A stretch of 64,000 bases of DNA, taken from assembly GCF_021603645.1 (NCBI RefSeq), contig NZ_BQHJ01000013.1, positions 146,277 through 210,276 of the forward strand, in the 5' to 3' direction. The translations under genes and the position numbers were made by a program. Under the pieces are notes generated by a model. That model was not told the origin of the DNA and did no database searches. It saw only the letters and a list, made by a program, of their open reading frames with translations. Positions 1 to 10,544 of the stretch are shown here, in pieces (position 1 is the stretch's first letter; each line of letters opens with the position of its first letter). The stretch is from Pseudomonas pseudonitroreducens (GTDB lineage Bacteria; Pseudomonadota; Gammaproteobacteria; Pseudomonadales; Pseudomonadaceae).

Positions 1-68
1 GCGGCGGGGCGTTGTTCGACGATGGGCATTTCCTGGCTGTGGATAACCGGGGCCGCGGCTTTTTGCAT
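1..68 (-). CDS. Possible 5' end of a gene running off the left edge
   Basis: An open frame reads leftward from an ATG at 66-68 (starting MQKAAAPVIHSQ) to the window edge with no stop in 22 codons. No convincing ribosome site precedes it. It would be divergent from dinB, which needs its promoter in this gap. It may be chance; no function can be given. Confidence 0.25.
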   Translation of the reverse strand, partial: MQKAAAPVIHSQEMPIVEQRPA

Positions 69-132
69 TAATATGGACCGCTGTTCAGTCGCCATTACGG
101 GCGGCTTTCGTTGGTGAGCAGGCGCCTTCTTC

Positions 133-1191
133 GTGACTCGGCAGAGAAAGATCATCCACATCGATTGCGACTGCTTCTATGCCGCCATCGAGATGCGCGA
201 CGACCCCAGCCTCGCGGGCAAGCCGCTGGCCGTGGGCGGCTCGCCGGACAAGCGTGGCGTGGTCGCGACCTGCAATTACGAGGCGCGCGCCTACGGCCTG
301 CATTCGGCCATGGCCATGCGCACGGCGGTGAAGCTGTGCCCGGACCTGACCATCGTGCGCCCGCGCATGGACGTCTATCGCGAGACGTCGCGGGATATCC
401 ACGCGATCTTCCGTGACTACACCGAGCAGATCGAGCCGCTGTCCCTGGATGAGGCCTACCTCGACGTCAGTGACAGCGAGCGCTGCGGCGGAAGTGCCAC
501 GCGCATTGCCCAGGAGATTCGTCAGCGCGTCTGGGAAACCCTGCACATTACGGTGTCCGCCGGGGTGGCGCCGAACAAGTTCATCGCCAAGATCGCCAGC
601 GACTGGCGCAAACCCAACGGCCTCTTCGTGGTCACGCCCGACGAGGTGGATGGCTTCGTCGCCGAACTGCCGGTAAAGAAGCTGCATGGTGTGGGCAAGG
701 TCACCGCGGAGAAGCTGGCGCGCCTGGGCATTCGCACCTGTGCGGACCTGCGCGACTGGTCGCGCATCCAGCTGGCCAAGGAGTTCGGCAGTTTCGGCGA
801 GCGGCTCTGGGGGCTGTCGCGGGGCATCGACGAGCGCCCGGTGCAGGTGGACAGCCGGCGCCAGTCGATCAGCGTGGAGAACACCTTCGACCAGGACCTG
901 CCGGACCTGGCGGCCTGCCAGGAGGAGCTGCCATCGCTGCTGGGCGAACTGGAGCGGCGCATGACGCGCCTGGACACCAGCTACCGGCCGGGCAAGCCGT
1001 TCATCAAGCTGAAGTTCCACGACTTCACCCAGACCACCATGGAGCAAGCGGGCGCCGCACGGGATCTGGAGAGCTATCGGCTATTGCTGGGACAGGCCTT
1101 CCAGCGTGGCAACAAGGCGGTGCGGCTGATCGGTGTGGGCGTGCGCCTGGTCGATCTGCGCGGCTCCCACGAGCAGCTCACGCTTTTCTAG
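133..1191 (+). CDS. dinB: DNA polymerase IV (Y-family translesion polymerase)
   Basis: 352 aa, the usual length for Pol IV. It copies past damaged template bases at low fidelity during stress. The N-terminal IIHIDCDCFYAAIEMRD block carries the first metal-binding Asp (D11) and the steric-gate aromatic (Y16). The second acidic pair is in SLDEAYLDV (D106/E107). The helix-hairpin-helix stretch VKKLHGVGKVTAEKL lies near residue 180 and the little-finger domain follows. The C-terminus HEQLTLF ends in a beta-clamp-binding QLTLF motif. The start is GTG, because the first motif begins only six residues later and no ATG lies nearby in frame. I saw no clear LexA box in the 130 bp upstream. Confidence 0.95.
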   Translation: MTRQRKIIHIDCDCFYAAIEMRDDPSLAGKPLAVGGSPDKRGVVATCNYEARAYGLHSAMAMRTAVKLCPDLTIVRPRMDVYRETSRDIHAIFRDYTEQIEPLSLDEAYLDVSDSERCGGSATRIAQEIRQRVWETLHITVSAGVAPNKFIAKIASDWRKPNGLFVVTPDEVDGFVAELPVKKLHGVGKVTAEKLARLGIRTCADLRDWSRIQLAKEFGSFGERLWGLSRGIDERPVQVDSRRQSISVENTFDQDLPDLAACQEELPSLLGELERRMTRLDTSYRPGKPFIKLKFHDFTQTTMEQAGAARDLESYRLLLGQAFQRGNKAVRLIGVGVRLVDLRGSHEQLTLF

Positions 1192-1208
1192 TACCGACGG
1201 AGAGCGCC

Positions 1209-1607
1209 TCAGCCTTCCGGCCACAGGCGCATGGCGCGGCCCGAGACCGGCCACAGGCGCAGTTCGCCTTCGTCGGTGATATCCCAGCGCTGGACTTCGC
1301 CGAGCATCTTGAGGAACTGCTGTTCCTGCTCCATCACCAGGTCCGCGCACAGCTTGCGGGTGGCGCCGGGCTGGCCGAAGGTCAACTGCTCGCCTTCAAG
1401 CTTGTAGCTGGCGAACCAGTGGTTGCAGCCTGCGCTGCCATAGGCGCGGCCACTGCCGTCCAGGGTCAGGCTGATGTGCGTGTAATCAATCAGCGGACGT
1501 TCGCCGATCCATTCGACGCGGTAGGTCTGTTCGGCTTCCGGAACCGGCTTGCTCGCGCAGCCGGCCAGGGCCAGCACGGTAAAGGCGCCGGCGATCAGGG
1601 CTTTCAT
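1209..1607 (-). CDS. META-domain lipoprotein (HslJ-like)
   Basis: 132 aa starting MKALIAGAFTVLALAGC, a signal peptide with a lipobox (LAGC), so the mature protein should be lipid-anchored. The rest is a META domain: GSAGCNHWFASYKLEG and the Cys of RKLCADL are typical of HslJ-type proteins. Their exact role is unknown; they are linked to heat and novobiocin tolerance. The ATG overlaps the stop of the upstream zinc-ribbon gene (ATGA), so the two are translationally coupled. A longer upstream in-frame extension lacks a signal peptide and was rejected. Confidence 0.85.
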   Translation of the reverse strand: MKALIAGAFTVLALAGCASKPVPEAEQTYRVEWIGERPLIDYTHISLTLDGSGRAYGSAGCNHWFASYKLEGEQLTFGQPGATRKLCADLVMEQEQQFLKMLGEVQRWDITDEGELRLWPVSGRAMRLWPEG

Positions 1608-2044
1608 GCAGTCTCCTTGCTCTGACATTCCGGGCAGAGATGGCGGTTGCCAGCCTTTGCCCATCCGAGTTCGGCGATGCGCTGCTCGGCGGCGGGCTGC
1701 TGGGCAGCCTTGCCGAGGGTGGCATCGACGGCGAATTCGAAGTCCAGTGTAGCCCCACAGCCGTCGCAGTTGACCTTCCACTCGTGGATACCCAGTTCAC
1801 GAAACACCGGGCCTTTGGCCACGGCCATCCACTGCCCCGGCGGGTTGATCAGGTGGCGGACCTTTTCCACAGCCAGGATCATGCTCAGGCTTTTGCTGCC
1901 CTTGAGGCTGACCAGCAGGGTGTCACCGGCCTTGATCGAGCCACCGATGCCGGTGACCTGGTAGCGGCCCGGAGTCAGGGCGCGGCACTCGTTGAGGGTG
2001 AATTGCGGGTTGAGCAGGGTGTAGCGGAAATCGTGCTGGGCCAT
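1604..2044 (-). CDS. Conserved hypothetical protein with C-terminal zinc ribbon
   Basis: 146 aa starting MAQHDFRYTL. The chosen ATG has a GGAGG ribosome site 6-7 nt upstream; a start 12 codons earlier does not. The N-terminal half looks like a small beta domain (PGRYQVTGIGGSIKAGD...VSLKGS). The C-terminal half has two cysteine pairs, CDGC and CPEC, about 45 residues apart, as in a zinc ribbon. It is conserved at this place next to ldhA in pseudomonads. Function unknown. It overlaps the META lipoprotein gene by 4 nt. Confidence 0.8.
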   Translation of the reverse strand: MAQHDFRYTLLNPQFTLNECRALTPGRYQVTGIGGSIKAGDTLLVSLKGSKSLSMILAVEKVRHLINPPGQWMAVAKGPVFRELGIHEWKVNCDGCGATLDFEFAVDATLGKAAQQPAAEQRIAELGWAKAGNRHLCPECQSKETA

Positions 2045-2106
2045 GGGTCCTCCGGGAAAGCGCGGCATTCTAGGTGGCATGGCGCGCGGATGCGAGTGCC
2101 ATCCGA

Positions 2107-3096
2107 TCAGCCCTCGACCAGATTGACCGGGGTGCAGGCCCGCCAGGCGGCAATGTTGGAAAGCGTGGTCTGGGCGATCCCCACCAGCGCTTCGCGAGTG
2201 AGGAAAGCCTGGTGCGCGGTGATGATCACATTGGGGAAGGTCAGCAGGCGCGCCAGCACATCGTCCTGCAGTGGCTGGTCGGAACGGTCGGCGAAGAAGA
2301 TGTCGGCTTCTTCTTCATAGACGTCCAGGCCCAGGTAGCCGAGCTGGCCGCTCTTCAGCGCCTCGATCAGCGCCGGGGTATCCACCAGGGCGCCGCGGCC
2401 GGTATTGATCAGCATGGCGCCGCGTTTCATGCGCGCCAGGCTGCGAGCATTGATCAGGTGTTGGGTGGCCTCGTTGAGCGGGCAGTGCAGGCTGATGATG
2501 TCGGACTGCGCGAGCAGCTCGTCGAGTTCGACAAAGCGCCCACCCAGGGCCTCGATGGCGCGGTTGGGATACGGATCGTAGGCCAGGATGTGGCAGCCGA
2601 AGCCGCTCATGATGCGGGCGAAGACCTCGCCGATCTGCCCGCTGCCGATCACGCCCACGGTGCGCCCGTGCAGGTCGAAGCCGGTCAGGCCATGCAGGGA
2701 GAAGTCACCTTCGCGGGTACGGTTGTAGGCGCGGTGCAGGTGCCGACATAGCGCCAGGACCAATCCCACGCCATGTTCAGCCACCGCGTGGGGTGAATAA
2801 GCCGGTACGCGCACCACGGCCAACCCCAGCGCGTGGGCGGCAGCCAGGTCGACATGGTTGTAGCCGGCCGAGCGCAGGGCAATCAATTTAGTGCCGCCGG
2901 CGGCCAGGTGCTCGAGCACCGGGCGCGACAGGTCGTCGTTGACGAAAGGGCAGACCACCTCGAAGCCCATGGCCAGGGCAACAGTGTCCTCGCGCAACTG
3001 CGCCTGCTGGAAATGCAGTTCGAAGCCGTGAACGTGGTTGGCGGCAAGGAAGCTGTCGCGGTCGTAGGTCTGGTTGCTGAACAGGATGATGCGCAT
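2107..3096 (-). CDS. ldhA: Fermentative D-lactate dehydrogenase
   Basis: 329 aa. It reduces pyruvate to D-lactate with NADH, which matters for anaerobic survival. It is a D-2-hydroxyacid dehydrogenase: the Rossmann motif VGVIGSGQIGEVFARI sits near residue 150, the catalytic Arg in NTGRGALVD, the Glu in VYEEEADIFF and the His in ITAHQAFLT. The sequence follows the E. coli LdhA type. The gene begins 16 bp after the gacS stop on the same strand, so it may be read partly from gacS, as in P. aeruginosa. Confidence 0.93.
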   Translation of the reverse strand: MRIILFSNQTYDRDSFLAANHVHGFELHFQQAQLREDTVALAMGFEVVCPFVNDDLSRPVLEHLAAGGTKLIALRSAGYNHVDLAAAHALGLAVVRVPAYSPHAVAEHGVGLVLALCRHLHRAYNRTREGDFSLHGLTGFDLHGRTVGVIGSGQIGEVFARIMSGFGCHILAYDPYPNRAIEALGGRFVELDELLAQSDIISLHCPLNEATQHLINARSLARMKRGAMLINTGRGALVDTPALIEALKSGQLGYLGLDVYEEEADIFFADRSDQPLQDDVLARLLTFPNVIITAHQAFLTREALVGIAQTTLSNIAAWRACTPVNLVEG

Positions 3097-3112
3097 CGCT
3101 TGGATTCCGTCC

Positions 3113-5884
<2,772 letters not shown>

Positions 5885-5985
5885 GCGTTTCCTCCGATGC
5901 GTTTATCCCCGGCAGTGTAGCGGTTCGGACCTGCGCCGGAAGCCCTTTGCCTTGCCGAGGATGCGTGGAATCGTGAATACTTCAC

Positions 5986-6004
5986 GCAATTGCTAATCAC
6001 TCTT
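5986..6004 (+). promoter_or_regulatory. Weak Fur-box-like sequence before the PirR-like gene
   Basis: GCAATTGCTAATCACTCTT matches 12 of 19 positions of the Fur consensus (GATAATGATAATCATTATC) by hand alignment. It ends 7 nt before the ATG of the response regulator. Iron control would fit the PirR family but the match is marginal. Confidence 0.3.
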
Positions 6005-6011
6005 ATTTGAT

Positions 6012-6722
6012 ATGAACGCCATAGCTTCGTCCGGCCTGCGCTTGCTGACCATCGAGGACGACCCGACCCTGGGCGCCCACCTGTCTTCCCACCTGAGCGA
6101 ACGTGGCTTCGAGGTCACCTGGTGCCAGGATGGCGACGAAGGTCTGGCCCAGGCGCGCGGCGGCGACTATGACCTGGTGCTGATGGACATCATGCTGCCG
6201 GGCACCGGCGGCCTGGATATCCTCCGCACCTTGCGCCGCGAGCGCGCAGTGCCGGTGATCCTGATGTCCGCCCTGGGGGCCGAACAGGACCGCATCGCCG
6301 GATTCTCCCAGGGTGCCGACGACTATCTGCCCAAGCCTTTCAGCCTTGCCGAGCTGAGCGTGCGGGTGGACGCGGTGCTGCGCCGTGTGGCCCTGGAACG
6401 CGGCAGCCAGTCGCTGAATGCGGCCCCGACCGGTCTGCAACTGGACCCGCAGAAGGACGACGTCGGCCTCGATGGTCAGTGGGCCGGGCTGACCGGCACC
6501 GAGTACCGCCTGCTGGAAACCTTCCTCGGCAGCCAGGGCGAGACGCTGAGCAAGCCCTTCCTTTATCAGCACGTGCTGCACCGTGCCTTCACTGCCCACG
6601 ACCGCAGCCTCGACATGCACGTCAGCCACCTGCGCCGCAAGCTCCAGGCCATCGGCTATGTACGCCACCAACTGCACACGGTGTGGGGCAAGGGGTATGT
6701 GTTCGCCGAGGCCGAGGACTGA
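6012..6722 (+). CDS. OmpR-type response regulator, PirR-like
   Basis: 236 aa. The receiver domain has the acidic pocket IEDDP near residue 15 and phospho-acceptor D59 in LVLMDIMLPG, with KPF as the conserved Lys. An OmpR/PhoB winged helix follows (LTGTEYRLLETF ... VSHLRRKLQ). Location between gacS and cysM matches PA0929 (pirR), which activates the ferric-enterobactin receptor gene pirA in P. aeruginosa. No clear ribosome site precedes the ATG, so the mRNA may be nearly leaderless. The partner kinase starts 2 nt after the stop. Confidence 0.85.
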   Translation: MNAIASSGLRLLTIEDDPTLGAHLSSHLSERGFEVTWCQDGDEGLAQARGGDYDLVLMDIMLPGTGGLDILRTLRRERAVPVILMSALGAEQDRIAGFSQGADDYLPKPFSLAELSVRVDAVLRRVALERGSQSLNAAPTGLQLDPQKDDVGLDGQWAGLTGTEYRLLETFLGSQGETLSKPFLYQHVLHRAFTAHDRSLDMHVSHLRRKLQAIGYVRHQLHTVWGKGYVFAEAED

Positions 6723-6724
6723 GC

Positions 6725-8071
6725 ATGCCCGGCCGCCACTCGCTGTTCTGGAAGCTCGCTGTTGCCCTGGTGGTGCTCTGCCTGTCGGTGATCTGGCTGT
6801 CCTGGAACTGGGGCAAGCAGATGGAGCGCGACAGCTACAACCTCTCCGAGGCGGCGCGGCAGGTGCTTGCGGGCTATGCCGACGAGGCGCAGCAGGCCTG
6901 GCGTGCCGGCGGCCCGGCGGGCGTCGATGCCTGGCTGGCGCAGATGAAACTGCGCGAGCCAGTGTGGATGGTCGTGGTCGATGCCCGCCTGCAGTCGCTG
7001 GGCACGCAGCCACTGCCGATGGCGGACGTGGCGCACCTGACCTTCCAGCGCGGGCTGGACTGGCCGGTAAGCTCGCGTTCGGTGACGCTGCCGTACATCG
7101 GCATCCCCTTTCCGGACGAGCCGGCTGCCGGCCGGCTGGTGGTGCAACTGCCGCAGCGTTTCCTGCCTGGTGGCTTGACCTTCCTGCGTCAGTCAATCAG
7201 CCATGCGCTGGTGCCGACGATCCTCGCGCTGCTGCTCTGCGGGTTGATCTACCGGCGCCTGGTGCGTCCGTTGAAACGCCTGCGCGAACACGCCAATGCC
7301 CTGCAGGCGGATAATCTTGGCTCGGTCGCCGGCCCGGAACTGGTCGCTCGCCGCGACGAGCTCGGCGAGCTGGGCCGCGCGCTGGACCACATGGCCGAGC
7401 GCCTGCGCGGGCATGTCGGCCTGCAACGCCAGCTGCTGCGCGACCTGTCCCACGAGCTGCGCACGCCGCTCAGCCGCCTGCGGGTGGCTGGGGACAGCCC
7501 GATCAGCGAAGCCGCGCTGCGCCAGCGCGTGGAGCGCGAGGTCGACGTGATGCAGCGCCTGGTCGCCGATACCCTGGAGCTGGCCTGGCTGGATACCGAG
7601 CGCCCGCGCCTGGAACTGGAAGAGATCGACCTGCGCTCGCTGTGGGAGCTGCTGGTGGACGATGCGCGCTTCGAGGCGGGCTGGAGTGCCGAGCGCTTCC
7701 TTTATCAGGTGCCGGCGGACTGTCGCGTGCGCGGCCACCTCAACGGTCTGGCCCAGGCGCTGGAAAACCTGCTGCGCAACGCTATCCGCCATTCGCCGGA
7801 AAACGGCCGCATCCGCCTGGGCGGCCGGCGCGAGTCCGGCGGCTGGCACCTGTGGCTGGAGGACGATGGCCCGGGTGTGGCGCAAAGTGACCTGGAACGC
7901 ATCTTCCTGCCGTTCACCCGGCTCTCCGATGCGCGCACCGGCGAAGGCTTCGGCCTGGGCCTGAGCATCGCCCGCAGTTCGCTGCGCATGCAGGGTGGCG
8001 AGCTCTGGGCGGACTGCGCCGATGCGGGCCTGCGTGTACACCTGCGCCTGCCGGACGCGACGGCGGCCTGA
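6725..8071 (+). CDS. Sensor histidine kinase, PirS-like
   Basis: 448 aa from the ATG at 6725 (MPGRHSLFWKLAVAL). Membrane helix ~9-27, a periplasmic domain to ~155, a second helix ~160-177, then HAMP. The phospho-accepting H243 is in DLSHELRTPLSRLR, followed by the N-box (LENLLRNAIRHSP) and the G-box GEGFGLGLSIAR. It is the cognate kinase of the regulator just upstream. By position it corresponds to PA0930 (pirS), but the receptor gene pirA that follows in P. aeruginosa is absent. Confidence 0.88.
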   Translation: MPGRHSLFWKLAVALVVLCLSVIWLSWNWGKQMERDSYNLSEAARQVLAGYADEAQQAWRAGGPAGVDAWLAQMKLREPVWMVVVDARLQSLGTQPLPMADVAHLTFQRGLDWPVSSRSVTLPYIGIPFPDEPAAGRLVVQLPQRFLPGGLTFLRQSISHALVPTILALLLCGLIYRRLVRPLKRLREHANALQADNLGSVAGPELVARRDELGELGRALDHMAERLRGHVGLQRQLLRDLSHELRTPLSRLRVAGDSPISEAALRQRVEREVDVMQRLVADTLELAWLDTERPRLELEEIDLRSLWELLVDDARFEAGWSAERFLYQVPADCRVRGHLNGLAQALENLLRNAIRHSPENGRIRLGGRRESGGWHLWLEDDGPGVAQSDLERIFLPFTRLSDARTGEGFGLGLSIARSSLRMQGGELWADCADAGLRVHLRLPDATAA

Positions 8072-8185
8072 CAGCGTCCAGGCGGCGGCCTGTCCTGCGG
8101 AAACATGGCTTGTTAGGAAGTTTCGTATGGCGGGGCCGCTTTTGCCGGTATCATAGGGCGCCCTGTTCCAGATCCGAGTGCTTCC

Positions 8186-9085
8186 ATGACCGTGCAGTAC
8201 CCGACTATCGCCGATTGCGTCGGCCATACCCCGCTGGTGCGCCTGCAGCGCCTGGCCGGGGAAACTTCCAACACCCTGCTGGTGAAGCTCGAGGGCAACA
8301 ACCCCGCGGGTTCGGTGAAGGATCGCCCGGCGCTGTCGATGATCGCCCGCGCTGAACTGCGCGGCGACATCAAGCCCGGCGACACGCTGATCGAGGCCAC
8401 CTCCGGCAACACCGGCATCGCCCTGGCGATGGCGGCGGCGATCAAGGGCTACCGCATGATCCTGATCATGCCCGACAACTCCACCGCCGAGCGCAAGGCC
8501 GCCATGACCGCCTACGGCGCCGAGCTGATCCTGGTGACCAAGGAACAGGGCATGGAAGGCGCCCGCGACCTCGCCGACCAGATGGCGCGCGAAGGCCAGG
8601 GCAAGGTGCTCGACCAGTTCGCCAACGGCGACAACCCGATTGCCCACTACCACTCCACCGGCCCGGAAATCTGGCAGCAGACCGGCGGTGAGATCACCCA
8701 TTTCGTCAGCTCCATGGGCACCACCGGCACCATCATGGGCGTGTCGCGCTACCTCAAGGAGCAGAACCCCAACGTGCAGATCGTCGGCCTGCAGCCGATG
8801 GAAGGCTCGGCCATCCCCGGCATCCGCCGCTGGCCGCAGGAATACCTGCCGAAAATCTTCGACGCGACCCGCGTCGACCGCGTTGTCGACATGCAGCAGA
8901 GCGAAGCCGAGGACGTGATGCGTCGCCTGGCCCGTGAAGAGGGCATCTTCTGCGGCGTGTCGTCCGGTGGTGCGGTGGCCGCCATGCTGCGTCTGTCCCG
9001 CGAGCTGGAGAACGCGACCCTGGTGGCGATCATCTGCGACCGTGGCGACCGTTACCTGTCCTCGGGCGTGTTCGACTCCAACTGA
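8186..9085 (+). CDS. cysM: O-acetylserine sulfhydrylase B (cysteine synthase)
   Basis: 299 aa. A PLP enzyme making L-cysteine from O-acetylserine and sulfide, or S-sulfocysteine from thiosulfate. The PLP lysine is K45 in [13 protein letters not shown]; the substrate loop TSGNTGIA and the phosphate-binding GTTGTIMG are present. The ending [14 protein letters not shown] is typical of CysM rather than CysK. A TATCAT box at 8149-8154 is a plausible -10. The stop overlaps the start of rlmD by one base. A cysK is also present at 38444-39418. Confidence 0.93.
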   Translation: MTVQYPTIADCVGHTPLVRLQRLAGETSNTLLVKLEGNNPAGSVKDRPALSMIARAELRGDIKPGDTLIEATSGNTGIALAMAAAIKGYRMILIMPDNSTAERKAAMTAYGAELILVTKEQGMEGARDLADQMAREGQGKVLDQFANGDNPIAHYHSTGPEIWQQTGGEITHFVSSMGTTGTIMGVSRYLKEQNPNVQIVGLQPMEGSAIPGIRRWPQEYLPKIFDATRVDRVVDMQQSEAEDVMRRLAREEGIFCGVSSGGAVAAMLRLSRELENATLVAIICDRGDRYLSSGVFDSN

Positions 9086-10455
9086 TGGCCAAGCAGAGAT
9101 CCGGCCTGCGCTTCCAGCCCAGCGGTGGAGCGCGCAGCCCTGCGGTACCGGTGGGCAAGAAGCAGCGCCTGAACATCGAGCGCCTGGCCCACGACGGCCG
9201 CGGCATCGCCCATATCGACGGGCGCACCTGGTTCGTCGACAACGCTCTGCCGGGCGAGGTGGTGGAGGCCCGCGTGCTGTCCGCTCGCGCGCAGATCGTC
9301 GACGCCCGTAGCGAGCGCATCCTCACCGCCGCCGCCAATCGCCGCGCCGAGCCTTGCCCGGTCGCCGGCACCTGCGGCGGCTGCAGCCTGCAGCACCTGT
9401 CCCACGCCGATCAGTTGGCGCTCAAGCAGCGTACCCTGGCCGAGCAACTGGAGCGCTTCTCCAGCCTGGTCCCGCAAGAATGGGCTGCGCCGCTGGTCGG
9501 GCCGGAATTCGGCTACCGTCGCCGCGCCCGTCTCGCCGTGCGCTGGGACGTGAAGGCCAAGCGCCTGGACGTCGGTTTCCGCGCCGCTGCCAGCCAGGCC
9601 ATTGTCGCCTTCGACGACTGCCTGGTGCTGGTGCCCGAACTGCAGGTTCTCGCCCGCGAGTTGCCCGAGCTGCTTCGTGGTTTCGCCAAGCCGCAGAGCC
9701 TCGGCCATGTCGAGCTATTCCACGGCACTTCCAGCGCGCTGCTGCTGCGGCATATCGAACCTTTGTCCGATAGCGATCGCGCGCGACTGCTGGAATTCTG
9801 TTCGGCACGGGATGTGCAGCTGTGGTTGCAGGGTGACGGCGAACCGACGCTCTGCTCCGACGGTGCAGAAAACAGTGGGAACCGCGAGCTCGGCTTCCGG
9901 CTCGAAGCCTGGAATCTGACCCTGGCCTATCGCCCCGGCGACTTCGTCCAGGTGAACGAGCCGGTGAACGAGGCGATGGTCGCCCAGGCGCTGGACTGGC
10001 TGAAGCCTGGCAGCGATGAGCGCGTACTGGACCTGTTCTGTGGCCTGGGTAACTTCGCCCTGCCGCTGGCGCGCCAGGTGCGCGAGGTGGTGGGCGTGGA
10101 AGGTGTGCAGACCATGGTCGCGCGCGCCGCCGCCAATGCCGCTGCCAACGGGCTGGGAAATACTCGGTTCCACCAGGCGGACCTGACGAAACCGCTTGCC
10201 GACGCCTCCTGGGCGGCGGAGGATTTCACCGCCGTACTGCTCGACCCTCCGCGTGACGGAGCCTTCGAGCCGGCACGGCAGATGCATTCACTGGGCGCGG
10301 AGCGGGTACTCTATGTGTCCTGCAATCCGGCGACCCTGGCGCGCGACGCGGGTGAACTGGCCCGACAGGGCTATCGCCTGAAACGCGCCGGCATCCTCGA
10401 CATGTTCCCGCAGACGGCCCATGTCGAGGCCATGGCTTTGTTCGAGGCAGGCTAG
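9085..10455 (+). CDS. rlmD: 23S rRNA (uracil-1939-C5)-methyltransferase
   Basis: 456 aa. It methylates U1939 of 23S rRNA with SAM (RumA/RlmD family). An N-terminal TRAM domain precedes an iron-sulfur cluster motif in [15 protein letters not shown]; a fourth Cys lies further on (FDDCLVL). SAM-binding motif [14 protein letters not shown] is near residue 315. LLDPPRDG and [11 protein letters not shown] carry the catalytic Cys. ATG overlaps the cysM stop (TGATG), suggesting coupled translation. Confidence 0.94.
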   Translation: MAKQRSGLRFQPSGGARSPAVPVGKKQRLNIERLAHDGRGIAHIDGRTWFVDNALPGEVVEARVLSARAQIVDARSERILTAAANRRAEPCPVAGTCGGCSLQHLSHADQLALKQRTLAEQLERFSSLVPQEWAAPLVGPEFGYRRRARLAVRWDVKAKRLDVGFRAAASQAIVAFDDCLVLVPELQVLARELPELLRGFAKPQSLGHVELFHGTSSALLLRHIEPLSDSDRARLLEFCSARDVQLWLQGDGEPTLCSDGAENSGNRELGFRLEAWNLTLAYRPGDFVQVNEPVNEAMVAQALDWLKPGSDERVLDLFCGLGNFALPLARQVREVVGVEGVQTMVARAAANAAANGLGNTRFHQADLTKPLADASWAAEDFTAVLLDPPRDGAFEPARQMHSLGAERVLYVSCNPATLARDAGELARQGYRLKRAGILDMFPQTAHVEAMALFEAG

Positions 10456-10544
10456 GAAGGCCTGCGCAATCCGACCGGCTCAAGCAAGAAAGGCCGGCGC
10501 AGTGAGCGGTGTGTTGTGGCGCACCGTGGGGAAGGGTAGACACG

